A program made the translations under genes and the position numbers. A stretch of DNA of 8,504 bases from an uncultured Veillonella sp. (lineage in GTDB: Bacteria; Bacillota; Negativicutes; Veillonellales; Veillonellaceae): NCBI RefSeq assembly GCF_915069625.1, contig NZ_CAJZFD010000083.1:1-8504 (forward strand). The letters run 5' to 3'. The notes beneath the pieces were generated by a model, which had not been told where the DNA came from, did not search any database, and saw nothing but the letters and a program-made list of their open reading frames with translations. The stretch's first letter is position 1, and every line of letters starts with the position of its first letter. Of the stretch, positions 5,974-8,504 are shown one piece after another.

Positions 5974-6882
5974 ATGGCTACAGAATTGTTGGAAAATACA
6001 ATTGCCACATTAAAAGTATTGCGTACTAGTGACCAAGGGGCCTTTCTAGATGGTCAAACAGGCAATACAAATGATGATATTTTGCTTCATAAGGATCAAC
6101 AAACATCTCCAGTTGCTATTGGTGATGAGGTAGAGGTATTCTTATATCGCGATCCAAAAGGACGTTTAACTGCTTCTATGCGTTTACCTGCAATGAAGGT
6201 AGGTCAAATTGGCTATGTTGAGGTAATCAACACTACAAACTTTGGCTGCTTCGTTGAGGTTGGCACTGAGCGTGGTATCTTTATGCCCCATGCTGAGATG
6301 CGTGGACGTCCTCAAGTTGGTGAAAAGGTTTGGGTTCGCCTATATACTGATAAATCTGGTCGATTTGCAGTATCTATGGATGTAGATGATGAAATGCGTC
6401 GTGCTTCTAAGGCCGCTACAGAGGCTAAGGTAGGACAACTAGTTAAGGGTGCTATTTATAACTTAACTAGTGATGGGGCATTCTTTATTACTCCAGAACG
6501 ATGGATAGCCTTTTTACATCGCTCAGAAATGACGAGAAAACTAAAGGTTGGGGAGTTGGTTGAAGGTCGCGTTACCTTTAAACGTGATGATGGCCGAATC
6601 AATGTATCTATGCGCCCTACCAAGGAAAAGGCCCTCATATCTGATGGAGATATTATTATGGAATATCTTCTTAACCGTGGTGGTAAGATGCCGTATAGTG
6701 ATGAATCTTCTGCTATGTTGATTAAAGATAAGTTTAACATCAGCAAAGCCGCGTTTAAACGTGCTTTAGGGCATTTGATGAAAGAGAAAAAGATTGTTCA
6801 AGATGATGGTTGGACATTATTAACTGAAATAGGACGTCAATGGACACCTCCTGTTAGTAATGAATCACAAGAAGAGGAATAA
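5974..6882 (+). CDS. cvfB: CvfB-type protein with three S1-like domains and a winged helix
   Basis: This 302-residue RNA-binding protein matches the CvfB family (S. aureus CvfB about 300 residues), linked to control of virulence factors and RNA processing in staphylococci. Its exact molecular role is not settled. Layout by eye: an S1-like domain at about 5-70 ending LTASMRL, a second at about 76-137 (VGQIGYVEVINTTNFGCFVE, ending FAVSMDV), a third at about 152-214 (VGQLVKGAIYNLTSDGAFF, ending INVSMRP), and a winged helix at about 222-290 (IIMEYLLNRGGKMPYSDES then KAAFKRALGHLMKEKKI). The three repeated 'V/T-x-SMR' ends show the internal repeat. The longer frame from 5938 is not preferred because of the SD at 5962-5967. 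The C-terminus is acidic (SQEEE). trkA starts 5 bases after the stop. The symbol is by family resemblance. Confidence 0.87.
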   Translation: MATELLENTIATLKVLRTSDQGAFLDGQTGNTNDDILLHKDQQTSPVAIGDEVEVFLYRDPKGRLTASMRLPAMKVGQIGYVEVINTTNFGCFVEVGTERGIFMPHAEMRGRPQVGEKVWVRLYTDKSGRFAVSMDVDDEMRRASKAATEAKVGQLVKGAIYNLTSDGAFFITPERWIAFLHRSEMTRKLKVGELVEGRVTFKRDDGRINVSMRPTKEKALISDGDIIMEYLLNRGGKMPYSDESSAMLIKDKFNISKAAFKRALGHLMKEKKIVQDDGWTLLTEIGRQWTPPVSNESQEEE

Positions 6883-6887
6883 AGACG

Positions 6888-8228
6888 ATGAAAATTGTCA
6901 TTGTAGGTGCTGGTAAGGTTGGCTATTCCTTGGCACAACGCCTGATACAAGATGATCATGATGTGTACGTTATCGATCGGTCATCAGAACGCATACAAAA
7001 TCTTGAAAATACCTTAGATGTTAGCCTTGTTCAAGGTAACGGCAGTGATATACAATTGCTCAATGAAATCGGTATGGAAGATGTAGGAATGTTTATTGCT
7101 GTTACCGATTCTGATGAAGTAAATATGCTATCCTGTGCTGTAGCTAAAATTACAGGTGTTCCTACAACGATTGCTCGTGTTCGGGATAATACTGTAGCAG
7201 AACATATGGATGATGAGATGCGTGCCAAATTAGGCGTAGATTTGTTCATTAATCCTGAAATGGTTACGGCTCAAGAGCTTTTACAAATTTTAGAAACACC
7301 ATCAGCTATTGATGTTGAGGACTTTGGTCAAGGCGCTGTGCGCCTCATGGAATTTAAGATTACAGATGATATTCCATTAATCGGAAAACCTTTAAAAGAA
7401 ATCAAATTCCCTGAAGGTGTTTTACTAGTAGGTGTTTTACGCTATGGTGAAATGATTATTCCTCATGGTGAAAGTATTCTACAGCCTGATGATAGTGTAT
7501 TCTTCTTAGGCTTGAAAGAAGCCGTTGAAGAGGTAGAAAGTCTTTGGTTCCATAATCATAATACATTCTATAAAAGAGCTGTTATCATTGGAGCTGGCCT
7601 TTTAGGTAGAAATTTAACGGTCCTTTTGGAGCAAGCTGGATTTTCGGTTAAAGTTATTGAAAAGAATTTTGACCGTTGTGAACAGCTAGCAAACCTTGTG
7701 GATAAGACAATTGTTATTAATGGGGATGCTACGGATTTCGATCTCTTAGAAGCAGAAGAGATTGCTGATAGTGATGTTATCATTGCACTTACGGATGATG
7801 ACAAGCTTAACTTGTTAGTCGCTCTTGTAGGTAAACATATGGGGATCCCTAAGACTGTAGTACGTGTAGGGCGACCTGAATACATTATGCTTATGGAACA
7901 AGTAGGCATTGATGTCGTATTCTCTCCACGTTTATTTACAGCTAGTCAAATTTTACGTTTTGTTCGAAGCGGAGAAGGTGTTTTATCAATCTCTACCTTT
8001 GAAGGTGGGAAAGCGGAATCTATTGAGGTTGCTATTACAAGTGAATCACCTGTAGCCGGTAAACAATTGAAAGATATACGTTTACCAGGGAAGGCTTTAG
8101 TAGGTGTTATTTTGCGTGGTGATGAAGCCATTGTGCCACGTGGTAATACTGAGATTTTAGATGGAGATCACATTGTTCTCTTTGCGTTACCTGAATCAGT
8201 AAGTAAATTACTTAAATATCTAACCTAG
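6888..8228 (+). CDS. trkA: Trk potassium uptake regulatory subunit TrkA
   Basis: TrkA is the cytoplasmic, nucleotide-binding gating subunit that docks on the K+ channel TrkH and controls K+ uptake in response to NAD(H) or ATP/ADP. The 446 residues are the full two-repeat form (E. coli 458), unlike the half-size KtrA. Repeat 1: RCK-N domain with GAGKVG (7-12) and an acidic residue ending the second strand (Asp30 in YVID), then RCK-C at about 140-218. Repeat 2: RCK-N with GAGLLG (235-240) and Glu258 (VKVIEKN), then RCK-C at about 365-446. Both repeats share the NGSD/NGDATD, AVTDSDEVNML and ALTDDDKLNLL blocks. Both GxGxxG loops are intact, so both sites may bind nucleotide. An AGAGGAAT over the cvfB stop serves as SD. 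trkH follows after 12 bases. Confidence 0.96.
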   Translation: MKIVIVGAGKVGYSLAQRLIQDDHDVYVIDRSSERIQNLENTLDVSLVQGNGSDIQLLNEIGMEDVGMFIAVTDSDEVNMLSCAVAKITGVPTTIARVRDNTVAEHMDDEMRAKLGVDLFINPEMVTAQELLQILETPSAIDVEDFGQGAVRLMEFKITDDIPLIGKPLKEIKFPEGVLLVGVLRYGEMIIPHGESILQPDDSVFFLGLKEAVEEVESLWFHNHNTFYKRAVIIGAGLLGRNLTVLLEQAGFSVKVIEKNFDRCEQLANLVDKTIVINGDATDFDLLEAEEIADSDVIIALTDDDKLNLLVALVGKHMGIPKTVVRVGRPEYIMLMEQVGIDVVFSPRLFTASQILRFVRSGEGVLSISTFEGGKAESIEVAITSESPVAGKQLKDIRLPGKALVGVILRGDEAIVPRGNTEILDGDHIVLFALPESVSKLLKYLT

Positions 8229-8240
8229 TTTGGAGGGACT

Positions 8241-8504
8241 ATGCGCATTCAAATTGTCATGTCCTTAGTGGGGCGGCTATTATATATATTTGGGATTTTT
8301 ACATTGATACCCTTTATATATAGTGTCGTATTTGAAACTGCATATTGGTCATTTTTGATTACCACCGGTATTTCATTCGGCTTAGGTGGACTTTTATCTT
8401 ATTATGGCAAAGAAAGTCAAAGTTTTAGTCTTCGCGATGGGTATTTAGTAGTATCAGCTACATGGATATTAACTGTTATCTTAGGTTCCTTACCATTTAT
8501 TCTT
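8241..8504 (+). CDS. trkH: Trk potassium channel subunit TrkH, N-terminal part (3' end outside window)
   Basis: The first 88 residues of a K+ transporter pore subunit are visible, and the frame is open to the window edge. Three hydrophobic segments are seen: about 8-31, 37-55 and 67-88. Between the second and third, SLRDGYLVVSATWIL and GSLPFIL (82-88) match the characteristic TrkH 'L-R-[DE]-G' and 'G-[AS]-LPF' block. The selectivity-filter repeats lie beyond the window. The SD GGAGGG (8232-8237) is strong but only 3-4 bases from the ATG, shorter than at its neighbours. The next ATG (8259) lacks an SD, so 8241 is kept. Position directly after trkA confirms the pair. KtrB is an alternative family name, but the two-repeat TrkA partner favours TrkH. 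Confidence 0.92.
   Translation, partial: MRIQIVMSLVGRLLYIFGIFTLIPFIYSVVFETAYWSFLITTGISFGLGGLLSYYGKESQSFSLRDGYLVVSATWILTVILGSLPFIL

Noticed and set aside
1..8504. Mobile elements, CRISPR arrays, tRNA/rRNA genes, defence or phage modules
   Set aside because: No direct-repeat arrays, terminal inverted repeats, integrase or transposase motifs, or structural RNA signatures were seen. All long frames belong to known housekeeping families.

Overview
The window (8504 bases, AT-rich, every recognisable gene on the + strand) is a dense run of core housekeeping genes from a Firmicutes-type bacterium. The likely order is obg (3' end) - yhbY - proB - proA - small membrane ORF - nadD - yqeK - LCP-family gene - rsfS - cvfB-like S1 gene - trkA - trkH (5' end). 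The Obg C-terminal OCT domain, the nadD-yqeK-LCP-rsfS order and the low-GC codon use suggest a Negativicutes/Clostridia-type genome. Veillonella or a close relative is my best guess, but this rests on gene order and protein style, not on a database match.

Layout. Positions 2-678 carry two ribosome-assembly genes (the Obg tail and YhbY). A 67-base gap (679-745) is the only real intergenic space. It has weak inverted repeats, a strong Shine-Dalgarno (SD) sequence, and no terminator or T-box. Positions 746-3136 hold proB and proA, the first two steps of proline synthesis. Positions 3133-3282 hold a 49-residue single-pass membrane ORF that overlaps both proA and nadD. Positions 3276-5972 hold nadD (NAD synthesis), yqeK (HD-domain Ap4A hydrolase), a divergent LytR-CpsA-Psr protein and rsfS (ribosome silencing factor). 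Positions 5974-6882 encode a three-S1-domain plus winged-helix CvfB-type protein. Positions 6888 to the end hold the potassium uptake pair trkA and trkH, with trkH cut by the window edge.

Apart from 679-745, genes are separated by 1-12 bases or overlap, and I see no rho-independent terminator. The whole stretch could therefore be one transcript, or two if a promoter lies before proB. The themes are ribosome maturation and silencing, nucleotide metabolism (NAD, Ap4A), and osmotic balance (proline and K+).

I found no mobile element, CRISPR array, phage gene, tRNA or rRNA. Nothing here clearly amounts to an undescribed system. The points most worth a second look are the small overlapping membrane ORF, the LCP protein that has lost several signature arginines, and the possible fold of the proB leader.
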